DNA of 64,000 nucleotides from Streptomyces marincola (GCF_020410765.1 NZ_CP084541.1:1979001-2043000), one strand, 5' to 3'. Shown: positions 9,166-18,177, counted from the stretch's first letter. Program-made: numbers and translations. The notes: a model not told the origin generated them from the letters alone.

Positions 9166-12100
9166 GTGAACGAGGACAAGCTCCGCGACTACCTGAAGCG
9201 GGTGACCGCCGACCTGCAAAGGACCCGGCAGCGGCTGGCCGAGGCCGAGTCGCGCGCCGCGGAACCGATCGCCGTCGTCGGCATGGCCTGCCGCTTCCCC
9301 GGCGGCGTGACCACGCCCGACGGGCTGTGGGAGCTGGTGGCGCGGGAACGCGACGCGGTGGGGGCGTTCCCCGACAACCGCGGCTGGGACGTGGAGGCCC
9401 TGTACGACCCCGACCCGAACGCCCCTGGCAGGACCTACGCCCGCGAGGGCGGGTTCCTGTACGACGCCGACCGCTTCGACCCGGAGTTCTTCGGCATCAG
9501 CCCCCGCGAGGCGCTCGCGCTCGACCCGCAGCAGCGCCTGCTGCTTGAGACGGCCTGGGAGAGCCTGGAGAGCGCCGGGCTCTCCCCCGCGGAGCTGCGC
9601 GGCAGCCGCACCGGGGTGTTCAGCGGCGTCTCCGGGCACGAGTACGCCTCGCTCACGCACCGGGGGCCCGACGACGTCGAGGGCTACCTGCTGACCGGCA
9701 ACACCCTGAGCGTCGCCTCGGGGCGCATCTCCTACACGCTCGGCTTCGAGGGCCCGGCGGTCAGCGTGGACACCGCGTGCTCCTCCTCGCTCGTCGCCGT
9801 GCACCTGGCCTGCCAGTCCCTGCGTTCCGGCGAGTCCACCATGGCGCTCGCCGGCGGCGCGGCGGTGATGGCGACCCCGGGCATGTTCCTTGAGTTCAGC
9901 CGCCAGCGCGGGCTGGCCGCGGACGGCCGCTGCAAGTCGTTCGCGGCCGGCGCCGACGGCACCATCTGGGCCGAGGGCGCGGGCATGATCGTGCTGGAAC
10001 GCCTGTCCGACGCCCGCGCGAACGGGCACCCCGTGCTGGCCGTCATCCGCGGCTCGGCCGTCAACCAGGACGGCAAGAGCAGCCGGCTCAGCGCGCCGAA
10101 CGGCCCCTCGCAGCAGCGCGTCATCCAGGCCGCGCTGGCCGGGGCGGGCCTGACGCCCGACCAGGTCGACGCGGTCGAGGGGCACGGCACCGGCACCTCG
10201 CTCGGCGACCCGATCGAGGCCCAGGCGCTGCTCGCCACCTACGGGCAGGGCCGCCCGGCCGACCAGCCGCTGTGGCTCGGCTCCTTGAAGTCCAACATCG
10301 GCCACGCCCAGGCCGCCGCCGGTATCGGCGGCATGATCAAGATGATCCAGGCCATCAGGCACGGCGCGCTGCCCAAGACCCTGCACGTGGACGAGCCGAG
10401 CCCGCACGTCGACTGGAGCGCGGGCAACATCCAGCTCCTCACCCGCCCCCAGCCCTGGCCCGACACCGACCACCCGCGCCGCGCCGCCGTCTCCTCCTTC
10501 GGCATCAGCGGCACCAACGCGCACGTCATCATCGAGCAGGCCCCGGCCCTCCCGGCCGGCGAGCCCGACGGGCCCGGCGGGCCCAGCGAGGTTCCCGCCG
10601 ACGCGCCCGCGCACCACGGCCCCCTGCCGTGGGTGCTGTCGTCCAGGACCGAGGACGGCCTGGCCGACCAGGCGCGGCGCCTGCTCGACCACGTCACGGA
10701 ACACCCCGACCTGCACCCCGCCGACATCGCCTACTCGCTGGCGGCGACCCGCACCGTGTTCGAGCACCACGCGGCGGCGGTCGGCGGCACCCGCGAGGAA
10801 CTGCTCGCCGGCCTGGCCGCGATCGCCGAGCAGCCCTCGGGCGTCACGCTGCACCCGCAGCGGGCCGCGGGGGCGGTCGCCTTCCTGTTCACCGGCCAGG
10901 GCGCCCAGCACCTGGGCATGGGCAGCGGGCTGTACGCCACGTACCCGACGTTCCGTGCCGCGTTCGACGAGGCGTGCGCGGCCCTCGACGCCCACCTCGG
11001 GGCGGAACTCCCGCTCAAGGAGGTCGTGTTCGGCGCCGATCCGGCGCTGCTGAACCAGACCCGCTGGACCCAGCCGGGGCTCTTCGCCCTCCAGACCGCC
11101 CTGACCCGGCTCCTCGCCGACGACTTCGGGGTCACCCCGACGCACGTCATCGGCCACTCCATCGGGGAGATCGCCGCCGCGCACGCCGCCGGCGTGTTCG
11201 GCCTCGACGACGCGGCCCGCCTCGTCGCCGCGCGCGGCGCCCTCATGCAGGCGCTGCCGTCCGGCGGCGCGATGATCGCCGTGGAGGCGGCCGAGGAGGA
11301 GGTCGCGCCGCACCTCACGGAACGGGCGGGCCTCGCCGCCGTCAACGGGCAACGCGCCGTCGTCCTCTCGGGCGACGAGGCCGAGGTCACCGCCATCGCC
11401 GCGGCGTTCGCCGAGCGGGGCCGGCGCACCCGCCGCCTCACCGTCAGCCACGCGTTCCACTCCGCCCACATGGACCCCATGCTGGAGGAGTTCCGCGCCG
11501 TCGCCGCGACCCTCACCTACCGGCCGCCCGCCATCCCCGTCGTCTCCACCCTGACCGGCCGGGCCGCCGGCGAGGACATCACCACCCCGGCCTACTGGAC
11601 CCGCCACGCCCGCGAGACCACGCGGTTCCACGACGGCCTGGTCACGCTGAACGGGCTGGGCGTCACCACGCACGTCGAGATCGGGCCCGACGCCGTGCTC
11701 ACCGCGCTCGCCCACGAGGCGCTGCCGCACGCCAACGCCGTTCCCCTGCTGCGGCGCGGCCACGACGAACCGGCCGGGCTCGTGCGCGGCGTCGCGCGCG
11801 CACACGCGTGCGGCGTCGCGGTCGACTGGGAGAAGCTGTGCGCCGGGCGCGGCACCCGCGCCGTCGACCTGCCCACCTACGCGTTCCAGCGCCGCCGCTA
11901 CTGGCTCGACGCCCCGGCCCCCGCGGGCACGCCCGCCGGGCTCGGCCTCGAACCGGCCACGCACCCGCTGCTGGCCACGGCGACGGAACTCCCCGACGGC
12001 GGCTACCTGTTCACCGGCCGCGTGACGCTGGCCACCCACGCGTGGCTCAACGACCACACCGTGCTCGGCACCGTCATCCTGCCGGGCACCGCGTTCGTCG

Positions 12101-12330
12101 AACTCGCCCTGCACGCCGCGCACACGGTCGGGCTCGACGAGATCAGCGAACTCGTGCTGAACGCGCCCGTGACCTTCGGCACCCAGGGCGCCGCGCTCCT
12201 CCAGGTCGTCGTCGGGCCCGATGACCCGGTCACCGGCCGCGCCCTGACCATCAGGTCGCGCTCGGAGACCGACCACTCCTGGACGAACAACGCCACCGGC
12301 ACCCTCGGCGCCCCCGTTCCGGTCGGCTGA
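9166..12330 (+). CDS. Type I polyketide synthase, truncated module (docking-KS-AT-partial DH)
   Basis: A 1054-residue protein begins at GTG 9166 behind a strong ribosome-binding site (AAGGAGGG, 9148-9155). It opens with a docking coil (VNEDKLRDYLKRVTADLQ), then KS (DTACSSS, EGHGTGT, KSNIGH), a malonyl-type AT (GHSIGE, HAFH, about bases 10870-11910) and the first half of a DH (motif HTVLGTVILP). The frame ends at TGA about 130 residues into the DH. The second hot-dog half with its catalytic Asp, the KR and the ACP are missing, and no DH-like sequence follows in any frame. Without an ACP this module cannot hold its own chain, so it is either dead or relies on a partner supplied in trans. The docking match to the preceding protein argues it was once the next step of the assembly line. 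Confidence 0.93.
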   Translation: MNEDKLRDYLKRVTADLQRTRQRLAEAESRAAEPIAVVGMACRFPGGVTTPDGLWELVARERDAVGAFPDNRGWDVEALYDPDPNAPGRTYAREGGFLYDADRFDPEFFGISPREALALDPQQRLLLETAWESLESAGLSPAELRGSRTGVFSGVSGHEYASLTHRGPDDVEGYLLTGNTLSVASGRISYTLGFEGPAVSVDTACSSSLVAVHLACQSLRSGESTMALAGGAAVMATPGMFLEFSRQRGLAADGRCKSFAAGADGTIWAEGAGMIVLERLSDARANGHPVLAVIRGSAVNQDGKSSRLSAPNGPSQQRVIQAALAGAGLTPDQVDAVEGHGTGTSLGDPIEAQALLATYGQGRPADQPLWLGSLKSNIGHAQAAAGIGGMIKMIQAIRHGALPKTLHVDEPSPHVDWSAGNIQLLTRPQPWPDTDHPRRAAVSSFGISGTNAHVIIEQAPALPAGEPDGPGGPSEVPADAPAHHGPLPWVLSSRTEDGLADQARRLLDHVTEHPDLHPADIAYSLAATRTVFEHHAAAVGGTREELLAGLAAIAEQPSGVTLHPQRAAGAVAFLFTGQGAQHLGMGSGLYATYPTFRAAFDEACAALDAHLGAELPLKEVVFGADPALLNQTRWTQPGLFALQTALTRLLADDFGVTPTHVIGHSIGEIAAAHAAGVFGLDDAARLVAARGALMQALPSGGAMIAVEAAEEEVAPHLTERAGLAAVNGQRAVVLSGDEAEVTAIAAAFAERGRRTRRLTVSHAFHSAHMDPMLEEFRAVAATLTYRPPAIPVVSTLTGRAAGEDITTPAYWTRHARETTRFHDGLVTLNGLGVTTHVEIGPDAVLTALAHEALPHANAVPLLRRGHDEPAGLVRGVARAHACGVAVDWEKLCAGRGTRAVDLPTYAFQRRRYWLDAPAPAGTPAGLGLEPATHPLLATATELPDGGYLFTGRVTLATHAWLNDHTVLGTVILPGTAFVELALHAAHTVGLDEISELVLNAPVTFGTQGAALLQVVVGPDDPVTGRALTIRSRSETDHSWTNNATGTLGAPVPVG

Positions 12331-12357
12331 CCCGCGCGCGCCCCGGGCCGGGCCGCT

Positions 12358-12371
12358 CCCCTCGCGAGGGG
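12358..12371. terminator. Short perfect palindrome after the PKS
   Basis: CCCCTCGCGAGGGG is a perfect 14-base palindrome 28 bp after the PKS stop. It may terminate PKS transcription; the stem is short and no T-tract follows, so this is only a suggestion. Confidence 0.3.
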
Positions 12372-12397
12372 GGCTGCCCGGCGCCGGTGCGGCGGCG

Positions 12398-12428
12398 TTG
12401 ACCTCAGGTCTACTTGAACTCCTAGGCT
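12398..12428 (+). promoter_or_regulatory. MerR-type promoter with 19-bp spacer
   Basis: A -35 TTGACC (12398-12403) and a -10 TAGGCT (12423-12428) are separated by 19 bp, and the spacer region carries an imperfect dyad (ACCTCAGGTC / TACTTGAACT). Over-long spacers with a central dyad are the hallmark of MerR-family (SoxR-like) activated promoters. The -10 ends 7 nt before the ATG of the next gene, so the transcript is probably leaderless. No MerR gene is adjacent. Confidence 0.65.
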
Positions 12429-12435
12429 CCGCACC

Positions 12436-12876
12436 ATGGTTCCGAACGACGCGCTCGCCTCCCCCGCCGACGAAACCGGCGCCACGCCCGCCGCCGCGCC
12501 CCGCGTCCTGCTCGTGGGCGTCGACCCGGCCCTGGTCGACTTCCGGACCCTGCCGGGGCTGACCGCCGCCGGAGTGCGGGGCGCCCGCTCGGAGATCGAC
12601 GCGGAGCTGTCGGCTCTCGGCCTCACCGTCGAGCGGTGCGTCCTCGACCTCGGCGCCACCGCGGAGGCCACGTTGCGCCGTGCCCTGGGGAACGGCGACT
12701 TCGCGTGCGTGGTCATCGGCGCGGGAGTCCGGGTGGTGCCGGAGAACCTGCCGCTGTTCGAACGCGTCGTCAACACCGTCCACCGGCTCGCCCCCGACGC
12801 GGCCATCGCTTTCAACACCGACCCGGCCGACACGGCCGACGCCGTCCGCCGCGCCCTGGCCGCCCCCCGTCCCTGA
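12436..12876 (+). CDS. Conserved hypothetical protein, small orphan gene
   Basis: A 146-residue protein. After a short Ala/Pro-rich N-terminus it alternates hydrophobic strands and helices (RVLLVGVDPALVDF, FACVVIGAGVRVVPE, LFERVVNTVHRLAPDAAIAF), suggesting a small Rossmann-like alpha/beta fold. No signal peptide, membrane segment or catalytic motif is visible. The ATG sits 7 nt after a MerR-type -10, so translation is probably from a leaderless mRNA. It resembles small actinomycete proteins of unknown function; I assign no activity. The promoter suggests induction by a redox or xenobiotic signal. Confidence 0.8.
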   Translation: MVPNDALASPADETGATPAAAPRVLLVGVDPALVDFRTLPGLTAAGVRGARSEIDAELSALGLTVERCVLDLGATAEATLRRALGNGDFACVVIGAGVRVVPENLPLFERVVNTVHRLAPDAAIAFNTDPADTADAVRRALAAPRP

Positions 12877-12932
12877 ACCCCGCACCGCGCGAACACCCCG
12901 CGCCCCGGGCGAGGCGCGCGCGGCGCGGCCGG

Positions 12933-13625
12933 TCAGGAGGACGGGCCGACCAGGCCCGTCTCGTAGGCGAGGATCACCAGGTGCACCCGGTCCCGCGCGT
13001 CGAGCTTGGCGAGCAGGCGGGTCAGGTAGGTCTTGGCGGTGGCGACGCTGATGTGGAGCCGCTCCGCGATCTCGGTGTTGGACAGGCCCTTGCCGACCAG
13101 GACGAGCACTTCGCGCTCCCGGTCGGTGATGCGGTCGAGTTCGGCGCGCCGCGCCGGCGTGCCCTCGGGGCGCGCGGCGAACTCCTTGATCAGCCGGCGG
13201 GTGACGCTCGGCGCGATCAGGGCGTCGCCCGCGGCGACCGTGCGGACCGCGGCGAGGATGTCCTCCAGCGCCATGTCCTTGACGAGGAACCCCGACGCGC
13301 CCGCCCGCAGCGCCCCGAGGACGTAATCGTCGTCGTCGAAGGTCGTCAGCACCACGACGTGCGCCGGGGTGGACCCCGCGGTGATGAGCCGGGTGGCCTC
13401 GATGCCGTCCATGCCCGGCATGCGGATGTCCATCACGACCACGTCGGGGGCGAGTTCACCGGCCAGCCGGACGGCCTCGGCACCGCTCGACGCCTCGCCG
13501 ACCACCTCGACGTCCTCGGCGTCGGTGATGACCATCCGCAACGCGGCCCGCACCAGGGGCTGGTCGTCGGCGAGCAGCACTCGCGCACATCGGGCTCCCG
13601 GGTCCCGGGCAGGCGTCGCGGTCAT
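12933..13625 (-). CDS. NarL/LuxR-family response regulator
   Basis: A 230-residue two-component regulator. The receiver domain (residues about 14-130) has the acidic pair LLADDQ, the phospho-acceptor Asp66 in VVVMDIRMPG, and the conserved Lys in FLVKDMA. A LuxR-type DNA-binding domain follows (LTDREREVLVLVGKGLSNTEIAERL, split here as DREREVLVLVGKG and SNTEIAERLHIS). The ATG at 13625 is preferred because a -10-like TACGCT (13637-13632) ends 6 nt upstream, giving a leaderless transcript; a GTG at 13631 is the alternative. It is encoded just after its likely partner kinase at 13708-14973. Confidence 0.93.
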   Translation of the reverse strand: MTATPARDPGARCARVLLADDQPLVRAALRMVITDAEDVEVVGEASSGAEAVRLAGELAPDVVVMDIRMPGMDGIEATRLITAGSTPAHVVVLTTFDDDDYVLGALRAGASGFLVKDMALEDILAAVRTVAAGDALIAPSVTRRLIKEFAARPEGTPARRAELDRITDREREVLVLVGKGLSNTEIAERLHISVATAKTYLTRLLAKLDARDRVHLVILAYETGLVGPSS

Positions 13626-13707
13626 GGGCACAGCGTAGGCCCCCGGTACCCGGGGGCCGCGCCCCGCCTGAGAGGGCCGGACTCCCCCTCGGGTGCGCGC
13701 CGGATCG

Positions 13708-14973
13708 TCAACCGGCCCCCTCCCGCCGTTCCGTCGCGCCGTCCGCCGCCGGCACGGGCAGCCGGGCGGTCACGAGGAATCCGCCGCCGGGGCGGGGCCC
13801 GGCGGTCATGTGGCCGCCCAGCAGGGCGGCCCGTTCCCGCATGCCGAGCAGGCCGAACCCGGAGGGGTCTGCGCGCCCGGGGCGCGCGCCGCTCCCGCGG
13901 TCCGCGACCTCGATGGCCAGGACGTCGTCGCCGTGGTCGACCCGCACCCGGCAGGGCGCCCCGCCCGCGTGCCTGACGACGTTGGTGACGGCTTCCTGCA
14001 CGATGCGGAACGCCGCGAGGTCGACGTCGGCGGGCAGCGGGCGGCGCCGGCCGCGCCACTCGACCCGCACCGGGACGCCCGCCGCCGTGGTGCTCGCGGC
14101 GAGCCGCTCCAGGTCCGCGAGGCCCGCGCCCGGCCGCGGGGAGTCCCCCTGCCAGGGCCGGCCGCCCTCCCGCCCCGCCTCCCGCTCCCGGTCCGCCTCC
14201 CGCAGCGCCCCCAGCGTCCGCCGCAGCCCGGCCAGCGTCTCGCGCCCCACGCGTTCCACCGTGGACAGCGCCTCGCGGGCCCGCTCCGGCTGCGTCTCGA
14301 TGACCCGGGCCGCGGCACCGGCCTGGAGGGCGATGATGCCGATGCTGTGCGCGACCGTGTCGTGCATCTCCCGCGCGATGCGCAACCGCTCCGCCGTGGC
14401 TGCCTGGGCCACGGTCCTGGCGTGCAGTTCCGCGGTGTGGGCGCGGGTCTGGCGCAGCGAGTCGCCGACCAGCCAGGCGGTGACGACCGTCAGCGCCATG
14501 AACGGCTCGGAAGCGGTGCCCGATTCGGTGTCCGCGAGCCACCGCAGCGCGGGGTAGGCGGCGAGCACGCCGAGCGTCACGGCGACGGCGCCGACCGCGG
14601 CGCGGCGCGGCCTGACGGCCGCGAGCTGGCACAGGGCGACGTCCACCCCGAGCAGTTGCGGGGGCGGGATCTCGTCCTGCCGCCAGGCGACGGTCGTGAG
14701 GACCGTGCCGAGCAGCACCAGGGCCCAGCCCGGCACGGGCCTGCGGCGCGCCGCCACGCAGCCCGCCAGCACCAGCGCGAACGCGAGGGCGAGCAGCAGC
14801 CGGGCGGCCAACGGGTCGAGGCCGTCCCTCGGGTAGCTGAGGGAGTAGGCGTACTGCCGGGGCAGCACGACGTACTCGATGATGGGGTACACGGCCGCCG
14901 CGAACCACGCCAGCGCCGTCCACAGGCCGGGGGGTATGCGCCGGGCCGACGGCGACAGCGGTGAGGTGTGCAC
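13708..14973 (-). CDS. NarL-type sensor histidine kinase
   Basis: A 421-residue membrane kinase. Several hydrophobic segments fill residues about 18-170. A HisKA_3 dimerisation/phosphoacceptor region follows (LRIAREMHDTVAHSIG, His204) and then a HATPase domain (N-box QEAVTNVVRHA, G-box FGLLGMRER). It should phosphorylate the response regulator encoded 82 bp downstream. The GTG at 14973 is chosen because TACGAT (14985-14980) lies 6 nt upstream, the same leaderless layout as the regulator; an ATG at 15009 with an upstream GGAGGG is the alternative. It diverges from an ABC exporter, the usual target of such pairs. Confidence 0.93.
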   Translation of the reverse strand: MHTSPLSPSARRIPPGLWTALAWFAAAVYPIIEYVVLPRQYAYSLSYPRDGLDPLAARLLLALAFALVLAGCVAARRRPVPGWALVLLGTVLTTVAWRQDEIPPPQLLGVDVALCQLAAVRPRRAAVGAVAVTLGVLAAYPALRWLADTESGTASEPFMALTVVTAWLVGDSLRQTRAHTAELHARTVAQAATAERLRIAREMHDTVAHSIGIIALQAGAAARVIETQPERAREALSTVERVGRETLAGLRRTLGALREADREREAGREGGRPWQGDSPRPGAGLADLERLAASTTAAGVPVRVEWRGRRRPLPADVDLAAFRIVQEAVTNVVRHAGGAPCRVRVDHGDDVLAIEVADRGSGARPGRADPSGFGLLGMRERAALLGGHMTAGPRPGGGFLVTARLPVPAADGATERREGAG

Positions 14974-15017
14974 CCCGCGATCGTAGGCGCGCGTGCCCGC
15001 TCTCCCCATCGCCCTCC

Positions 15018-15029
15018 GGTCGTACGACC
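15018..15029. promoter_or_regulatory. Candidate operator GGTCGTACGACC
   Basis: A perfect 12-base palindrome in the divergent gap between the histidine kinase and the ABC exporter genes. Its position fits a binding site for the adjacent NarL-type regulator acting on both promoters. The assignment is inferred from placement only. Confidence 0.45.
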
Positions 15030-15106
15030 TGGGTCGACACCGCCGCCGCCGATTGCCGACACCGGGCCGACGACGCCCGGGGGCGCCGGGCGGCATCGTT
15101 GCCATC

Positions 15107-16015
15107 GTGATCGAGAGCAGCCACCTCACCAAGCGGTACGGCCGCACGACGGCCGTCCATGACCTGACCTTCACCGTGCGCCCCGGACTTGTGACCGGCT
15201 TCCTCGGGCCGAACGGCTCGGGCAAGAGCACCACGCTGCGGATGATCCTCGGCCTGCACGAGCCGACGAGCGGTACGGTCACCGTGAACGGGCAGCCGTT
15301 CGGCAGCCGTTCGCGCGGCCTGCGCCACGTCGGCGCGCTGCTGGACGCGCATGACGTGCACGGCGGGCGCGGCGCGGCGGCCCACCTGTCGGTCCTGGCC
15401 CGCGCCAACCGCCTGCCGCGGCGGCGCGTGGCCGAGGTGCTCGGCGAGGTCGGGCTCGCGGATGTCGCCGGGCGGCGCGTCGGCGCGTTCTCGCTCGGCA
15501 TGAAGCAGCGGCTCGGCATCGCGTCCGCCCTCCTCGGCGATCCGCCGGTGCTGGTGTTCGACGAGCCGCTCAACGGGCTCGACCCTGAAGGCGTCGCGTG
15601 GGTGCGCGGCCTGTTCCGGCGGCTGGCCGCCGAGGGCCGCACCGTGTTCGTCTCCAGCCACCTGATGTCCGAGATGGAGCACACGGCGGACCGGCTGGTC
15701 GTGATCGGGCGCGGCGAGCTGATAGCGGACGAGACCGTGGCGGAGTTCTCGGCGCGCGGCACCCGGCGGGGCGTCACCGTGCGCACGCCCGCCGCGCCGG
15801 TCCTCGACCGGCTGCTGACCGCCGAGGGCGCGGGCGTGCGGGCGGCGGGCGACTCCCTGGCCGTGACCGGCATGGCCGCGGACCGGATCGGTGAGCTGGC
15901 CCGGCGGCACGGCGTCCCGCTGCACGAACTGCGCTCCGAATCGGCGTCGTTGGAGGACGTCTTCATGGAACTCACCGCGAGCAGCGTGCAGTTTCCGGGG
16001 GGTGACGCGCGATGA
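15107..16015 (+). CDS. ABC transporter ATP-binding protein
   Basis: A 302-residue ATPase of the exporter class. Walker A is GPNGSGKST (about residues 34-42), the signature region is SLGMKQRLGIA, and Walker B is VLVFDEPLNGLDP, followed by the switch His in VFVSSHLMSEM. A C-terminal domain of about 90 residues is typical of the CcmA/bacitracin-export subgroup. The start is GTG 15107. It overlaps the permease gene by 4 bp (ATGA), so the two form one complex. The divergent two-component genes suggest control by that system, perhaps in response to envelope stress or an antimicrobial compound. Confidence 0.95.
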   Translation: MIESSHLTKRYGRTTAVHDLTFTVRPGLVTGFLGPNGSGKSTTLRMILGLHEPTSGTVTVNGQPFGSRSRGLRHVGALLDAHDVHGGRGAAAHLSVLARANRLPRRRVAEVLGEVGLADVAGRRVGAFSLGMKQRLGIASALLGDPPVLVFDEPLNGLDPEGVAWVRGLFRRLAAEGRTVFVSSHLMSEMEHTADRLVVIGRGELIADETVAEFSARGTRRGVTVRTPAAPVLDRLLTAEGAGVRAAGDSLAVTGMAADRIGELARRHGVPLHELRSESASLEDVFMELTASSVQFPGGDAR

Positions 16016-16881
16016 CCGCGTCGACGCACGCGCGCACGACCGCGGGCGGCGCCCGGGCGCGCGAGGCCGCGGAGCCCCCCGCCCGGTTCCGCGACCTCGT
16101 CGGCGCCGAGTGGCTGAAGCTCAGGTCGCTGCGCTCGGTGTGGATCGCGCACGGGGCGACGGCTCTGCTCGTCATCGGCCTCAACGCCGGTACGGCGTAC
16201 GACAGGTGGAGCCACTGGACGGCACGGGACACGGCCGACCTGGCGGGCTTCGTGCGCGACGGCATACCGCTCCAGATCGCGTTCTCGGCGAACGCCGCCC
16301 TGCTCATGGCTGTCGCGCTCGGGGCCATCGGCGCCCTGGCGGTCGTCGGCGAGTACAGCTCGGGCACCATCAGGACGACGTTCACGGCCGTGCCCGCCCG
16401 GCACTCGGTGATGGCGGCGAAGGCGGTGGTGGTCGCCGCGACGGCGACCGTGTCCGGCGCGCTCGCCGCCTGCGTGTCCTTCGCCGTGACCCAGGCCGTC
16501 CTCGACCGGCGGGGCGCGGGGGTCTCGCTCGGCGATCCGGGAGCCCTCCAGGTCGTGGCGGCATCCGCGCTCCTCGCCCCGGTGTGCGCGCTGGCCGGAC
16601 TGGCGCTGGGCGCCGCCCTGCGCGGCACCGCGTCGGCCATGGTCGCGACGGTGGTGTGCGTCCTCCTGCTGCCGCTGGCCCTCACCGACGGCCGCCACTG
16701 GTCCGCGGTCGCGGGGCACGCCCTGCCCTACCGGGCGTGGCTCCGGCTCACCGACGTCCCCTACGCGCCGGAGGCGACTCCCTTCCCGTGGACCGTGTCG
16801 GGCGCCTGGACGGTCTACGCCGGATGGGCGTGCGCCGCGTGCGTGCTGGCCGTTGCCGCGGTGCGCCGCCGCGACCATTGA
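16012..16881 (+). CDS. ABC transporter permease
   Basis: A 289-residue integral membrane protein of the ABC-2 type. After a cytosolic N-terminus (residues 1-45) there are about six hydrophobic segments, for example around TALLVIGLNAG, AALLMAVALGAIGALAVVG and MVATVVCVLLLPLAL. Conserved ABC-2 features include EWLKLRSLRSVW and GEYSSGTIRTTFTAVPAR. The start codon overlaps the stop of the ATPase gene, so the two are translationally coupled and make a two-component exporter. The substrate is unknown. Confidence 0.92.
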   Translation: MTASTHARTTAGGARAREAAEPPARFRDLVGAEWLKLRSLRSVWIAHGATALLVIGLNAGTAYDRWSHWTARDTADLAGFVRDGIPLQIAFSANAALLMAVALGAIGALAVVGEYSSGTIRTTFTAVPARHSVMAAKAVVVAATATVSGALAACVSFAVTQAVLDRRGAGVSLGDPGALQVVAASALLAPVCALAGLALGAALRGTASAMVATVVCVLLLPLALTDGRHWSAVAGHALPYRAWLRLTDVPYAPEATPFPWTVSGAWTVYAGWACAACVLAVAAVRRRDH

Positions 16882-16960
16882 GGGGAGAGGAAAACCTGTT
16901 GTCCCACCGTCGGCGCCCGGGGACCATCGAGTCACAGAACGTCACCTCCGGGGGGAGATC

Positions 16961-18157
16961 ATGATGGGTTACACCGAACTGCCCGGTGCCCGGATACCGA
17001 TCCGCATGTGGGCCGATCCGGCGGGCGTCGAGGACGGCGCCATGCGGCAGTTGCGCAACGTGACCACGCTGCCGTGGGTCCGCGGCCTGGCGGTCATGCC
17101 GGACGTGCACTACGGCAAGGGCGCGACCGTCGGCTCCGTCATCGCCATGGAGGGCGCGGTGTGCCCGGCCGCGGTGGGCGTGGACATCGGGTGCGGCATG
17201 TCGGCCGTCAGGACGTCCCTCACGGCCGACGACCTGCCCGACGACCTCTCCGGGCTGCGCTCGCGGATCGAGGCGGCGATCCCGGTCGGGCGGGCGGCGC
17301 ACGACGTGCCGGTCGGCCCGGCGCGCCTGCACGGCCTGCCCCGGGCCGGGCTCGACGACCTGTGGGCCCGCTTCGACGGCGTCGCGGAGGCGGTCTCGTT
17401 CCGCCACGAGCGCGCGACGAAGCAGATGGGCACGCTCGGCGGCGGCAACCACTTCGTCGAGGTGTGCACCGACACCGAGGGCGCCGTGTGGCTGATGCTG
17501 CACTCCGGTTCGCGCAACATCGGGAAGGAGCTGGCGGAGCACCACATCGGCGAGGCGCGCAAGCTCCCGCACAACCAGGACCTGGTGGACCGCGACCTCG
17601 CGGTGTTCGTCGCCGGGACCCCGCAGATGGCGGCCTACCGGCACGACTTGTTCTGGGCCCAGGAGTACGCGGCGTTCAACAGGGCGGTGATGATGGCGCT
17701 GCTGAAGGACGTCGTGCGCCGGGAGTTCGCGGCGGCCGGGCCCCGGTTCGGCGAGGTCATCTCGTGCCACCACAACTACGTGGCCGAGGAGCGCTACGAC
17801 GGCGTGGACCTGCTCGTCACCCGCAAGGGCGCCATCCGGGCCGGGGACGGCGAGTACGGCATCATCCCCGGCTCGATGGGCACCGGCTCCTACATCGTCA
17901 GGGGCCTCGGCAACGCGGCGTCGTTCCGGTCCGCCTCCCACGGCGCGGGGCGGCGCATGAGCCGGAACGCCGCCAAGCGCCGGTTCACCACGGAGGACCT
18001 GGCCGCCCAGACGCGGGGCGTCGAGTGCCGCAAGGACGCCGGCGTGGTCGACGAGATACCCGGCGCGTACAAGCCGATCGAGCAGGTCATCGAACGGCAG
18101 CGGGACCTCGTCGAGGTCGTGGCCCGGCTGAAGCAGGTCGTCTGCGTCAAGGGCTGA
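16961..18157 (+). CDS. rtcB: RtcB family RNA ligase
   Basis: A 398-residue RtcB homologue, the GTP- and Mn-dependent ligase that joins 2',3'-cyclic phosphate ends to 5'-OH RNA in repair of cleaved tRNA. The metal-binding motif DIGCGM (Cys78), HYGKGATVGSV, GGGNHFVEV, CHHNYV and the guanylylated-His motif SASHGAGRRMSR (about residue 326) are all present, so it should be active. It is at the usual length for the short family. The ATG at 16961 follows a GGGGGGAG ribosome-binding site. There is no RtcA or archease next door. It stands alone between the ABC genes and a convergent methyltransferase. Confidence 0.95.
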   Translation: MMGYTELPGARIPIRMWADPAGVEDGAMRQLRNVTTLPWVRGLAVMPDVHYGKGATVGSVIAMEGAVCPAAVGVDIGCGMSAVRTSLTADDLPDDLSGLRSRIEAAIPVGRAAHDVPVGPARLHGLPRAGLDDLWARFDGVAEAVSFRHERATKQMGTLGGGNHFVEVCTDTEGAVWLMLHSGSRNIGKELAEHHIGEARKLPHNQDLVDRDLAVFVAGTPQMAAYRHDLFWAQEYAAFNRAVMMALLKDVVRREFAAAGPRFGEVISCHHNYVAEERYDGVDLLVTRKGAIRAGDGEYGIIPGSMGTGSYIVRGLGNAASFRSASHGAGRRMSRNAAKRRFTTEDLAAQTRGVECRKDAGVVDEIPGAYKPIEQVIERQRDLVEVVARLKQVVCVKG

Positions 18158-18177
18158 GGCCCGGCCGGGCCCCCGCC

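Noticed and set aside
12331..12435. Continuation of the truncated DH by a frameshift
   Set aside because: All three frames after 12330 lack the second DH half (no LLDSALH-like motif), and the stretch is a promoter region.
13622..16935. Very long minus-strand frames extending the kinase gene through the ABC genes
   Set aside because: Only the part from 14973 down has kinase motifs; the rest lies opposite clear ABC genes and has no motif.
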